Shown here: positions 33,442-45,600 of the stretch, piece after piece
Numbering within the stretch: the stretch's first letter is position 1
Layout of the letters: each line of letters starts with the position of its first letter
Origin: Colias croceus
Lineage: Eukaryota > Arthropoda > Insecta > Lepidoptera > Pieridae
Direction: 5' to 3'
Assembly (NCBI RefSeq): GCF_905220415.1
Contig: NC_059552.1
Location: 3,797,001 to 3,861,000 of the forward strand
DNA length: 64,000 nucleotides
Position numbers and translations under genes: made by a program
Notes under the pieces: generated by a model
What the model was told of the DNA's origin: nothing
The model's input: only the letters and a program-made list of their open reading frames with translations
Databases searched by the model: none

Positions 33442-36400
33442 CTGAAAAAAAAGCATAGTGTTAAAAATAATTGTATGAGAAAGATGAAAAGACGTATAGC
33501 TCGTGTTGAATGATAGTAGGTTTCTATTGGGTATACCGTATAGTAAACGTAAATAAGTGCAAAAAAATCTGAAAAAAAAATATTAGCAGACTTAAATACC
33601 AGTTCTTCTATATTTTATCAGGTCGCATTTAGAGCTACATTGCTTATTGATTTTTTTTTTACTTATTCACCAATAAGTTCCAGCAGCAAAAGTCTAACAG
33701 AAGCACTATTATAATATCGAGGATGAAGATATAAAATTCCAAATACCACTTCAGCAGCAATATGACTACCACCGCAGCAAGATACAAAATAATCCGATAC
33801 CTAATGTTATCGAGAAAAATCCCTGCAAAATATTTACCCCTACGCTTCATAATCGTACGCAATTTCCCTAAGTAATTGAAATAGATGCAAATATATGGAA
33901 TTCCTGACGGGATTTTGCCCGTGGCGTTTCAGGGGTTCCCGCAGTCGCACAACTCGGAACAACGTAGAAAGCGATAGTGTGCGTAATATTATCTCTATGA
34001 TAGTGTGTATTATCTCTATAATAACATTGTTACGATAATAACTAAGGCTGTAGACATTTTCTTGGTGATAGGAAAAATCACGTAGATTTTGTTTGTGCAT
34101 ATGTATCTAGAATATTTATCTTTAATCATTCTATGCTTTTAATTATGTTACTAATAGTTTCGAACATGCCTTATACTTATGAATAATATCTCAGACTTGC
34201 AGTAAATATAAATGTAAAAACTACATTTAATATCTTTATAAGTTTATTCGCAGCTAATATCCATTAAGTATTGAAATCAATTTTAAATAACTTTCATGAA
34301 ATAAATCTCAAAAGAGAATTCTTTTACGTATGCATAAGTCAAACGTATCATAATAATGTATGGCCAATCGTAAGAGAGCTCAAAGAAATTAATTAAAACC
34401 GTTCAGCTCTGATGTCCATCATATTAAGAGACATAGGAAATAAAACAAAACATTCGAAATCAATAAAAGCATGATACACAAAGGAATCCAATCCCCATTC
34501 GGAGTTTAAATTAATTGGTCTTAATTATCGTTTTGTTTTTGGCCCCGAAGCTTTCGTTAATTATAACCTTCAGCTATGCGGTATCTAATTTTTCTTTGCT
34601 GTAGATGTTAAAAGCAATAAGGATAGAAGTTTAAACATTAATTGAGTAAAACATAGTAATAAAGGGCCAATTATTTTAAAGACATAACTAGTACGCGAAC
34701 GGTACAACTCAGCAGGAGATATTGAAGTCAGGAATGCTTATTATAATTTCAATACGTACATCTTAATAAATTTAAACCTCAACAATCTAAATTATAGAAT
34801 TGTTTGTGTAGAAATACGTGCCAGTAAATACAGAATATTTATCGTAGATACGCGCTCAACCAATAACCAAAATTCGTGATCGAAATTCTCAACACTCACG
34901 AATTGTTATCAGTTATTATCAATATATTCAACACACCCAAAAGCTATGAAAGCAATATTCAGATTAACAAAGCCTAACTTTCCATAAATACATATCAATA
35001 AGGGCTACACAAACTGTTGAGTAAACTGAACTTAATGTACATATCCCTCGTCAATAGCAAGCGTTACGGTTGACTACGCGTGTGTCGGCATTATGAAAAC
35101 CTCGCATAGTTCTAATATTGAGTTATGCAGACGGGCTGGAGGTGATGGCTTTTCCAATATCGACTGTCTGGTTATTTCTTAGTGCTTATGGCCACTAAGA
35201 AATAGCTCAGTGCCTAATATCATCGTGCCGACGTGATTTATCAACGTCAACCAAAGCCTTTGTTGTCAAAGACATTATAGCGTTGTCGTGTAACATTTTA
35301 TAATTTCAATATCCAGCCGCTTTGTGTGATGTAGGTACGGTTAATCTTGTTTTACCTATTAGCGTTTAAAATAGCCTCTATATGTACTTTATAAATTTGC
35401 GTCAGACGATTATGAATTATAATTTTATCATCGATGTTTCGATGTAGATGGTAGAGGGAAATATACGGCCGCTATCAAATTGAGAAAATTTTTGCTTTCA
35501 GTAAATCATTTCACAAATATGTATTACCTTTGCAATCTCGTCAAACTTTTATAATCTTCTTTATCTCAGAAATTATCAAGAAAACGATGAGATAAGCAAT
35601 GGATTTAAATTTTATTTTCGGAAAAATTTCAGACTACTGTTACAATCTTAGTTATCAGTTGTTTTGTAAAACACCTTCAAATCAGATAAGTACATTAATT
35701 TTGTAATTCTCAGAATAATTCCCTTTTTCGGATATGACGTCACTGAATTTGATATCATATCGTAATTGTTTTGGTAGTGCGATAAACACAGTACGAAAAG
35801 ACTTGACAGATTAAAATCTATGAGGACTTAACTTAGGCGGAGATAGTAATTGTTTTTATATCCTTAATAGATCCTTTAAGACTCGTATTCACTCCCCCTC
35901 TTATTATCTAAAGTCACAGATCACCGGAGCGGAGAGATAACATTATCGGCAACAAAGGACACGATAATTATTTTATCTCGTGGTCTCAGTTCGCTTGCCT
36001 AGTAGAAAAGTTTGGATGTCTTTGAAAGTTATTGTTGAATTTAAGGAGATTTGCATTGTAGATGAAAATATAATGTTTTATGCAGCATGTACACACATTG
36101 TAAGATATGGTTAGATTATAAATTTGTCTTTTTAGTTAAAAATTTAAATGATATTAATTGAAAAATTTAGATTTATTTCATAAAAAAACGAAATGTGTAG
36201 GACTACCGGTTCTTACATTGTGTTTCCAGTCTAAAGTTTACAGCTTCTTTATTTTAAAAAGATACGTCCAGACGAATCTTCTTTATTCAGTTACATTCGA
36301 GCGATTTTACAAACTTAATTTTGTACTACAAACTAGCTTTCTGCATGCAGCTTCGCTTATTCGCGTATAGGTAGTTCCTCTTTTAATTCGCAACACATAA

Positions 36401-36891
36401 GTACAAGATTTTATACGAGTATAAATCAGTCTTTTCAAAATTCAATCTGTCTCAATAAGATTCATCTTTAACCATTTTGTAATTCACTCAAGAAGTAGGT
36501 TAAGTATGTGTATAAGTTTTTCTTAGATAAATAAACATTTGCTGTGATATAAGAAAAATATTATGTCTTAAAGTCTACAAGTATAATTTTTAAAACTATG
36601 TATTTCGTTCAGAGTAGAGTTCAGAGTCAGAGACTCATCTGAATCATTTAGATATAAGAAATAGACTCAACATTCAGTCAATTTATCAATTAAACTGTAG
36701 TTTTTCCAGTTTATAAACAAAGTTTACATTTAAAAATAAATGATAAAATAGCAATTCGTTTTTCACTAGATTAACAAGTACGTTAACGTTGTAAGGTAAA
36801 TCGTTTTTTTCTTTTGGCAAACAAAAATGTATACACAATAGATATTATGTACTAATATTGCTTCATATGGCGTGTGTTATAGTTATATTCA
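33442..36891. other. AT-rich non-coding DNA, presumed intron of the long SHB-family isoform
   Basis: No upstream exon of the minus-strand gene and no repeat family could be recognised here. Confidence 0.35.
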
Positions 36892-36935
36892 AGAACTAGC
36901 TGTGCCCGCGACTTCGTCCGCGTGGAATAGTGACT
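36892..36935 (+). repeat. Fragment of an RTE/SINE-like repeat
   Basis: ACTAGCTGTGCCCGCGACTT followed by CGTCCGCGTGGAATAG, the usual 5' edge of this repeat class. The following sequence is too diverged to follow. Confidence 0.55.
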
Positions 36936-37667
36936 GCATAGTGCATAGTAGTTACTACTTATCTTAAATTATTGAGTAAACACAGACTACCATAAATAAT
37001 TAAAAGAACTGTAAGTAAAATTTATTACTAAACTGAACTAAACAATACAAAAAAAATGCCTTTTTAATTTTCTACGTAAAATTTCTTTTAAATTATCTCA
37101 TATTATTTTTAGGCACCAGGGGGGAGGGGAGCAAATTTCTTTTCCTTCCTTCCTTGTATGGATGTTTTTTAACTATGTATCGTGCAGCAACTGATCAGCT
37201 TAATCGATACTCAGTTTTTATGAAATCCAGCACAAAATCCAAATCAGATCTTTCCTGAATCCTGTCTCACGCCTGTAGGTAGTAACTAAACCGTTTAGAC
37301 CGTGCAATAAAAATTAAATAAAAAAAAAACAGCGCTACGAAGAAAAGTCCATACATAGAAAAAGGAATAAATAATTTCACAAACTTCCCGAAGATTTTTA
37401 AAAATAAATACCATTTTAAATATTTATAAAAAAAAAACAAAGTCATCGGGGCTGCCATGCCAACATCATCATAATATACCTCATTATCAAAATACATATA
37501 TGGTACATAATTTTAAAGATCGTCGGGAAGTTTGTAAAATAATTATTTATTCCTTTCGGTTTCTTATTTTCATGTAATATTTTCAAGTGAGCGAGACCTA
37601 CCTCTACCTCCATATTACATTCCTACATCATATTGATATCTATAAGTTTGTTGCTCCTTGACATCTT

Positions 37668-37857
37668 TTAAGTTGGGCCGTAACCGTGCACAAATTGTAA
37701 TGGACCACAGTGGCAAAAGAAGTGGTATACTTAGGAAAAAATATTGCCAAGGGCCAGGCCTATGTAGCTTTGAGTAGAGTTCAAAATTTCCAGGGTGTGG
37801 CTATCCTCTCGCTCCCATATCCCCTCTTCTTTCACAGACTTTCAACCCTTCCCTTTC
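37668..37857 (+). pseudogene. PIF1/Helitron-type helicase, C-terminal fragment with in-frame stop
   Basis: One frame reads LSWAVTVHKL, then a TAA at 37698-37700, then WTTVAKEVVYLGKNIAKGQ and AYVALSRVQNFQGVAILSL. The VTVHK box and the GQAYVALSRV box are the last conserved helicase motifs of PIF1-family enzymes, which in animal genomes are commonly carried by Helitron rolling-circle transposons. The stop replaces the glutamine normally present after HK-x. The N-terminal helicase motifs and the Rep domain are absent, so it is a dead 3' remnant. It is followed directly by the tandem array at 37860. Confidence 0.75.
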
Positions 37858-37859
37858 CA

Positions 37860-38570
37860 TCCCTAGTAAATGGCAGAACCGATTTTGATGTAAACCATAT
37901 CTAATTGTACCTATATGTACACGTCATATCCTGTAGTTTGATGCTCCATTTGGTTTATTTATCCCCACTGTCACCCCTAAAAAGCCCTAAATGTAATAAA
38001 CGGATGAACCGATTTCGATAAAATATGACTAATTGTAATTCACACGTTGCCCTTTCATATTTTGATATGCCGCTTGAGTATATTATTTGACCACATTATT
38101 CATTCCCACTTTTACCGCTGTAATCTAATAAATGGATAAACCGAATTGGATAAAAATATAACTAAGTGTACTTCACCCGTTATGCACTTTTATTTGATAT
38201 GTCACTTGGGTATATTTGACAACATTCGTTTTTTTCATTCCCACTTTTACCCATAAAAAGGTATAATAAATGGATGAACCGATTTTGATAAAACATGTCT
38301 AATTAAACTTTACACGTCATGCCCTTTCATATGATATGTCACTTGAGTATATTTTTGACAAATTCATTTTTTTATTACCACTTTTATACCTATATTAAAT
38401 AAATGGATGAACCGATTTGTTACTGGTAGGTCGTTCACTTTCATTTAATATATCACTTAGGTACTTATATTTGACAACTTTCGTTTTTTTCATTCCCACA
38501 TTTACCCCCATAATAATATACCTAGGTATAATAAATGGATGAACCGATTTTGATACACTTTATCTAAGAA
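37860..38570 (+). repeat. Tandem array, six units of about 132 bp
   Basis: The recurring landmark AATGGATGAACCGATTTTGA has its AACC at 37877, 38007, 38139, 38277, 38410 and 38542, giving spacings of 130, 132, 138, 133 and 132. Each unit also contains a CCTTTCATnTGATATGTCAC TT block and a TTTTTTCATTCCCACTTTTA block. The units are diverged, the fourth unit best preserved. Confidence 0.8.
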
Positions 38571-38712
38571 CCAGCGTCGGAAAATATGCTGCCTAACTAA
38601 AAAAACCGCATCTAATTCGGATTACCTGTTAGCGAGCTACGGTGGCACAAACAGACACACACACATAGCGGTCAAACACTTATCACCCATCTTTTTGCGT
38701 CGGGGGTTAAAA
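38571..38712 (+). repeat. Terminal block of the helicase-linked repeat
   Basis: AAAACCGCATCTAATTCGGA, GTTAGCGAGCTACGGTGGCA, CAGACACACACACA and TTTTTGCGTCGGGGGTTAAA. This type of ending is common to a lepidopteran transposon family and closes the array begun at 37860. Confidence 0.6.
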
Positions 38713-38879
38713 ATATGTATAATACGACATAATTTAAAGGACATTTTATGTATAAAATTTACCTAGAAGTAAGAATAATTCTAATTTGACCAAACCCACC
38801 CCCCACCCCCCACCCTTGGGCACTTTCGATATGATCACTTGGACATTTACAGGAATAATAATTGTAACAGATAACTTAC

Positions 38880-39271
38880 GTTTTATCGTACAGTGTATAG
38901 AATGCCTTAGCAAAATATGTTCGCCGTGAATACTTAAATGGTCATAACTTTTTTATTTACGAACCGATTGACATGAAATAAACACTAAATGTTAAATGAA
39001 GATTACCACAATATATTAGTGAAAACCGCATCTTAATCGGATAAGCCGTTTCTGAGATTAGCGTGCACGAACATACAGACAAACAGACAAACAGACAAAC
39101 CGACACACAGACAAAAATTTTTTTAACTACAGTTTTGGATTTGGGATCGATTTAATAATAGCACCTGCTAATTTTTTTTTATATATTTTGATTGTACAGA
39201 CACGACTTTTCTAGAATTTTATTATATGTATTGATGATGATGATTGATGATGATGATGATGATGATGATGT
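38880..39271 (+). mobile_element. RTE-like element 3' region with (GAT)n tail
   Basis: AAAACCGCATCTTAATCGGA, a (CAGACAAA)n stretch, AAAAATTTTTTTAACTACAG, GATTTGGGATCGATTTAATA and CTAGAATTTTATTATATGTA, then a GAT microsatellite at 39232-39270. The second half is closely paralleled by 42480-42605, so the two are copies of one family. Confidence 0.6.
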
Positions 39272-40205
39272 TAGTTGTACCTAATGTATCTACGCAGTTT
39301 AAAAAACTTCAGTTTTGTTTTATTTTATGACTTCGATACTCATTTCAAACTCATTCATGTTCCAAAAATATATTTTACACTTGATCGACTCAATAAACGA
39401 AAGAAACAACTAGTGAAAGCTGATTCAGACAGCTCTTGATGTATTGTTTTCACTAAATATGTTCTAATCGAGCGGAATAAGCGAATATTAATTTCCTTAA
39501 CTTTATTAGGAAAATTATGCCGTTAATATCAAATTATGATCGTTCATTATCTTTATAATCTACAATTAGGTATATCGAACAATCTTTGTATTATATGGGA
39601 CCTTTACGAATTTACTGAGAAGCTATAGATTTTGTAATACCTACCATATAGGTATTATTAATCTTATCTGTATATGTTATAAATCAAAACAAAAAAGTTT
39701 GACATTATAGGTGGAAAACTTCCCTAGCCTTCGAGCACTACTTTTTACTAGTATACACATAGAAGAACATTTTATAATTTTTTTTGAAAATTTATAATTT
39801 TCTAACAAGAAATAAGGATTCTTATCATCTGAATTTGTGAAATAAACATTTTAAATTTAAATAAAATGAAATCAATCACCAATTATTGTATTAAAGACTT
39901 AAAATTATTCTACAGAATTTTTTAGATATTTGAACAATACAACAAACTATCCCTAGACTTTGTTGATGTGAAAGTTTTCCTTGTTTAACTAAGCTTTGCG
40001 TTGGCCATTAAGATTTATTAGTGTGTAAACGTGTGTCCAGCTAATCCTAGTCGTGTCATAAGTCATGTCCACATCTGGCTCACGGTGTTGGCTAACACGA
40101 CACTTAGGCAGATTCATGTATTCTAGACTCAACAGATTTCGTTATACATAGCCAATAGATAGAGGGTGAATTCCATATGAATAATTAGTTAAATTATTGT
40201 AATAT
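39272..40205. other. AT-rich non-coding DNA
   Basis: Nothing recognised. Confidence 0.35.
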
Positions 40206-40262
40206 ATCATCATCATCATCAGCCCATATATGACCCCACTGCTGGGACATGGGCCTTCTATA
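40206..40262 (+). repeat. Fragment of the CATCATCATCAGCC repeat
   Basis: TCATCATCATCATCAGCCCA followed by CCCCACTGCTGGGACATGGG and CCTTCT. It is a widespread lepidopteran interspersed repeat, here cut off after about 57 bp. A bare ATCATC tract also occurs at 47990-48004. Confidence 0.6.
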
Positions 40263-40269
40263 ATACATA

Positions 40270-40498
40270 ATTAACTAGCTTACCGCCCACGGCTTCGCCC
40301 GCGTTTTTAAAGGAAAACAGATATAGTTCCCGTTCCCGTGGAATTTCCGGAATAAAACCTATCCTACATGTAAATCCAAGTTACCCACTATATGTGTGCT
40401 ACATCATTGTAATCTGTTCTGTAGTATTTACGTGAAAGAGTAACAAACATCCATACATCCATACAAACTTTCGCCTTTATAATATATATTAGATATTA
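40270..40498 (+). repeat. Dispersed RTE/SINE-like repeat, copy 5
   Basis: ACTAGCTTACCGCCCACGGC, then TAGTTCCCGTTCCCGTGGAA, ATGTAAATCCAAGTTACCC, CATCCATACATCCATACAAA and a TATAATATATATTAGAT end. It matches 26298-26516 along its length with small deletions. Confidence 0.75.
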
Positions 40499-42293
40499 GA
40501 TATAGCAAGGATAATTAATTTATCTGTCCTTGTATAAAAATAAAAAAGATGTTATAAATTGTAATAAAATATATCAAAATTCTACACTCTTTAAATCTTT
40601 ATCAAATGACCTACGACTTCTAACACATTTTAATATTCATACACTTATTAATATTTAACAATGATTAGTTAATAAATAGTGCATACATAATATTATCTAT
40701 GACTCATATATGTCTAGAGAATATCAATGAAATGTTTAAATATTAATTCAAGATGTGACCTTATTGGTCAATGGTCATGCTTATAGGCTCTTATCAATAT
40801 CGTACGATGTTTCGTAATTCAACAGATAATATATTTTTTTAATACTTTTATCTCAGTTGTGACAAAAAATATCAAAACAAATATATTATTTGCTTACGCC
40901 TTTTTCTAGATTAAACGTTGTATATGTATTTTATATTTATGTTATTCCATTATACTAAGCAACTTATCTATATTTTGCAGTAATTTATGGATACTCATAA
41001 AATATAAGTATATATACGATTTCGTAGTAATATAACCTACTAAAATGTAAAATCCTTTTTTCTGTTTTATTTTAATAAATCTTTCAATGATAATAAAACA
41101 ATACAAAACGATAAGTATACGACAGTGGTACTGCACCATTATTACACTTCAATTGAGACAGTAAATGAATCTGCAAGAAAATCTTGTCTTTATAAAGGTG
41201 TTTGTTATCTACAACCATAGAAACAAAACGTTATTCTTGGACTAATTTTATCCGGTAGGTATAAAAAAACTTCCATAGGTACACGATCAAATGCACAAAA
41301 CCTAATCGAGATGAATAAAGAAGACCATTTACCACACACAGACCAAGATTTACAACACTTACACTTCACTACAGAATTCAATGTTTTTTGGTCCGTTAAT
41401 GTAAGCGTTAATGTATCTCCTCTCGAATTAAAATTGTTTAAAAACTTAGAAAAAAATTGTACCTGGGCAAAGCCGTTGCGAATAACTACATAGTTCAAAA
41501 TATCACAGACTTTACATTGTACTATTCGACCAACACATAGTAAATATAATGTACATATTAGGTGTAACTACTAACTAGTCAGAATGTACCTAGTGCATAT
41601 CTCGAATACTAGACGAGCCGAAATTTAATTAACTGCGCCGATAGACATAACCCCTGGACGTAGTTTATAGCACTATCTTGATTGTGTATTGTTTACTGTA
41701 ACCTTACCTACCTGGTCATATAAAATGGGTAATGGGTATGTCCTATTAATATTAGTATTAAGATAGACCGCCTGATTGAACCAGTCAAAATTTTATGGCA
41801 TAACTTTAGGTGTCAGTAACGCTCTCAGTTCTTCTGAATGCAGGTTTTTTTTTAAATTTACATAATAATATGTATCATGTTACGACTGTATAATAATTGT
41901 AGTATCTTGATGTACCTTCATGTATCTTATTCAAGGCCGCTTATCATTGTCAGATATAAATAAATCAATTCGAATTTTTTTATTCCTTTTCGAACACGAC
42001 TTTCTTTAATAGAATTTGTATGTATAATGTCATAATTAGATAAAAATAAATAAATAAAGATTTATTTCTCTCATTTCGATGATGTCTACTTTATTTTGTT
42101 TGTTAAAAGAAATTAAATATCGTGTAAAAATCAGAGGGTAGATCACTAAGCTTGTTCAAACCGCAACGAGGAAGTCCAGCTGTTCCTAATATTAACTATA
42201 TGGCTGCTTATCTCTAATGCTACTGCATTCAATTGCGGTTCTTTAAATAAAAGTATTTGTTAGACTTTGAAAATGAGAATAAATATTATATTA
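40499..42293. other. AT-rich non-coding DNA
   Basis: No feature recognised. Overlapping short frames near 41205-41498 on both strands have no coding signature. Confidence 0.35.
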
Positions 42294-42605
42294 AACTAGC
42301 TTCCGCCCGCGACTCCATCCGCGCGGAAAAATTAAGATTTTTTTTTTCTACGTATTTTTCCGGGATAAAAAGTATCCTATCCCAGGTAATACCAAATTTC
42401 ATCGAAATCGAACCGTTAGTTTTCACGTGATGCCTTCACATACAGACAGACAGACAGACAGACGGACAGACACACAGACAAAAATTTTTTTAATCACATA
42501 TTTGGGTTTGGTACCGATCCAGTAACACCCCCTGCTATTTATTATTTCAATAACTTCAATGTACAGAATTGACCCTTCTACAGATTTATTATATGTATAG
42601 ATAAA
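42294..42605 (+). mobile_element. RTE/SINE-like repeat, different subfamily
   Basis: ACTAGCTTCCGCCCGCGACT, then TTTTTCCGGGATAAAAAGTA, a CAGACAGACAGACAGACGGA stretch, ACAAAAATTTTTTTAATCAC, GGTTTGGTACCGATCCAGTA and an ATTTATTATATGTATAGAT end. The 5' half belongs to the RTE-like class; the 3' half pairs with 39100-39230. Confidence 0.7.
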
Positions 42606-45600
42606 AAAATACCTATATAATTTAAAAGCACTGAAACTTAATTATTATTTAAAGACATAATAATGTGCAAATAATTCAACATGATTGATCCACGTGATCG
42701 CTTATTTACAATTCCATTATACAATTTCCTGAATCACGACTGAATTCATTATCTTTCTAAATTAAAAGAGTGATTTCTGTTAATTGGTTACTGAGAGGTA
42801 AATTTATTTTTTAAAATACAAATGAACTTTTTTTGATACGTTGTGACTTGAGGCGGTTAAGTTAAGCATTTTATATGATTAGACCCTCATTATATTAATA
42901 TTAGCACAGTATTACAGTATATTAGACTCGATTTATTGAAAATACAACACTGAATATCTGTAAGAAACGAATTTTAGAAATCAATTTAATTATTATTTTT
43001 AAAACCCCATCAACAAAAAGGAATAATTTATAATATATAAAAATATTGTGGAAATAATGCGCTGGGATGATATGTGATTAGAATTTATAAAAAAAAATTG
43101 AAGGAAAGCATACCACCCATAACCCCACAATAAGTACCTATCTAAGCAGTTTCAAAACTCAATATCTACATAGACAGCAGACACGTACCAAAAACCGCAG
43201 CTCTCCCTATACCTCATCCATCCTGTTTTATTCCTGATCATGATTTAATAATGCTTTAATCGGATTACGGTGTTAAAGTGAGCTAGGCCACAAAGCGTAT
43301 TACAGATGCAATTGTACCGCCACCTATTGTTTAGTCCAACTAATGTATTGACGATTTAAATTAGATTGTATGATGACAATGACTCTCAATTTTAGTTGGA
43401 TTTAACATTTTTTCAAGGACTTAAAAAGAAGACGTCATTGAACGTTAGATTGTTAGCGTTTGTGTTCCTAAGACATAGTACTAATTTTTCGAAAATCTTT
43501 ACATTATTGCGCAATCAAAATGAAATTATTCAATATAAAAATAGACCGATAAAATTGAATAAAAAAAGAAATGTTCCTAAATATCCTTGAATCTACGTTA
43601 CGAGTTCATAAACCGATCAAAAACAAAAATAACCATGTACGTCGCGTATAATCATCAACAATAAAACCTCGATGCTGCAATAATGCATAGCAACTTTCCT
43701 AAGTACGCTCGAACGTTAAAACAGGTCCATAAGCGGATCGGTGAATATTTACATTGAAAACTTTACGCAGGTATGACTCAAAGGATCGGAAGGGGTAACT
43801 GGTAGCAAGTTTAATTTCCGCTCAAACATTTCGCGAAGCGGGAAGTTAGCCCATTATAGCTGGACTTATAAATGACATTGTCCAAATTTGGATACAATGG
43901 AACGTGTGCAATGGAAACGCGGAAGGTGAAAAATTATTTTTCTTGGGTGCGGTTGTTTTTGAGGTTGTTTTATTATAGTTAATAATGTGGTATGGGTATC
44001 ATCAGACAAGGATGTATGTCTTTATAAATCACGTAGTTTATTTAAATCGCGTCTACAGGTTTTTTTTTTAAGAAATGTAAAATAGAGGATTCAATTTCTT
44101 TGCACGAATTCGACCGCGACAAATTTTTGGTAGTATATGAAGGAATATCTTGTTTAGCACAACACTACAACATAATTCTTATTCTTATTCCAGGCAGTAA
44201 AATTACATTTACATTACATTCCTGCTATTAAAATTCTCCTTGAAGAAGAGAGACAAAGTACATTTCTCGTCACGTCTATAAGTTAAAATCAATAGAGATC
44301 TTGTACAATAAAACTCAATACTTCTAATAGCATGTAACCCCTTGTACAGAGCACTTTTCGTACACCCTTCGAATCCTTTTTACGAAGATTAAAATAGAAC
44401 CAAGGTAGGTATAAATAGAAAGTTTTGATAGACAGCAGAACTACGAACAGTATATTGATTTTAATATTAAGATGTACCTGATTGAATTTTAACGCTTTAT
44501 TGTATAGGTTAAAGCCAATAGAGTGCCAGTATTTTCTCTAAATGTTCTATTGAGACACCTTATAATTAAACACAAACTGAAACATTGATTCCATTCAACA
44601 AAGCAATAGGTATTGGATTCTTCACTATCCTTAGTTAATCGAACCGCATTGTGAATTCTAAACTCAGCTCTTCACCGCAGACCACATTCAATCGGCCCTG
44701 CGTAACCCTAACCTCAGACATCGGGAACCCTTAGGGAATCTCGACTATCCGATGGTTTTAATTCCGACTTGCACAATAAGTACATGCATCGCTCAAGAGG
44801 AGAATGCGGCATGAACAAATACGGTGTTCGATTGTATTCAGTTTTAATTGGAATTGTGGGTAGTTGGATATTTTGCTGGTCAATGGGTCATTGACCCAGA
44901 TCTAGCGGAGAATCAAAAACGCGATAGTTCTACTGATATGCATAATATATTTCTTTACTTCCAGTAGGTCAGCTTACTGGGCCGTATCGCATCAAGACAT
45001 GATTTTTTAGAAATAGAACTTTCTTTGTAATATCAACGTCAAGAGACGTTAAAAAGAAACTGAAAATATTATCTCCATTTTACAAACTGAAATAAGATTT
45101 TTGAACAAATATTGAAAATAATATAGCGAGATTATAATAGTATCTACGAATTCTTTGCAAAGAAATCTTGAAATCTATAACTAGGATATTGGCTCAACTA
45201 CAAATAAATTCCACGGAGCGCTGATAAATGCAGTTGAATTTAAAATAGATCTTTCGTCAACTTTACTGGAATATAAATTGTTTGGAAACCCTGATTTTTC
45301 CTTCATGTCCGTGATATCATTTAATTGTATGAAATTGAATTTATGAAACGGTGCATATCTCAAACCATTATAAGCACCATAAACATTTACCCCGCAAGCA
45401 CACATCAAAAGGAATTACGAGATAAACTATGAAAAATTATACGCATAACGGAGCGACGGCTTAAAAGTACTCCTGTATTATATATAAGAAGAGGTATATA
45501 TTATAGGCTATGGGGCTGTAAGGGTCTCGAGTTACCAGCATTTATCAAGTTGATGGGCCAGTAGTCGATATCAGCGAGGCGCTGATTTATAAGTGTCAGT

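Noticed and set aside
39232..39270. CRISPR-like or regulatory array
   Set aside because: A plain GAT microsatellite forming the tail of an RTE-like element.
45181..45408. 75-codon minus-strand frame as an upstream adaptor exon
   Set aside because: No strong splice sites, no SHB-like content, ordinary AT-rich composition.
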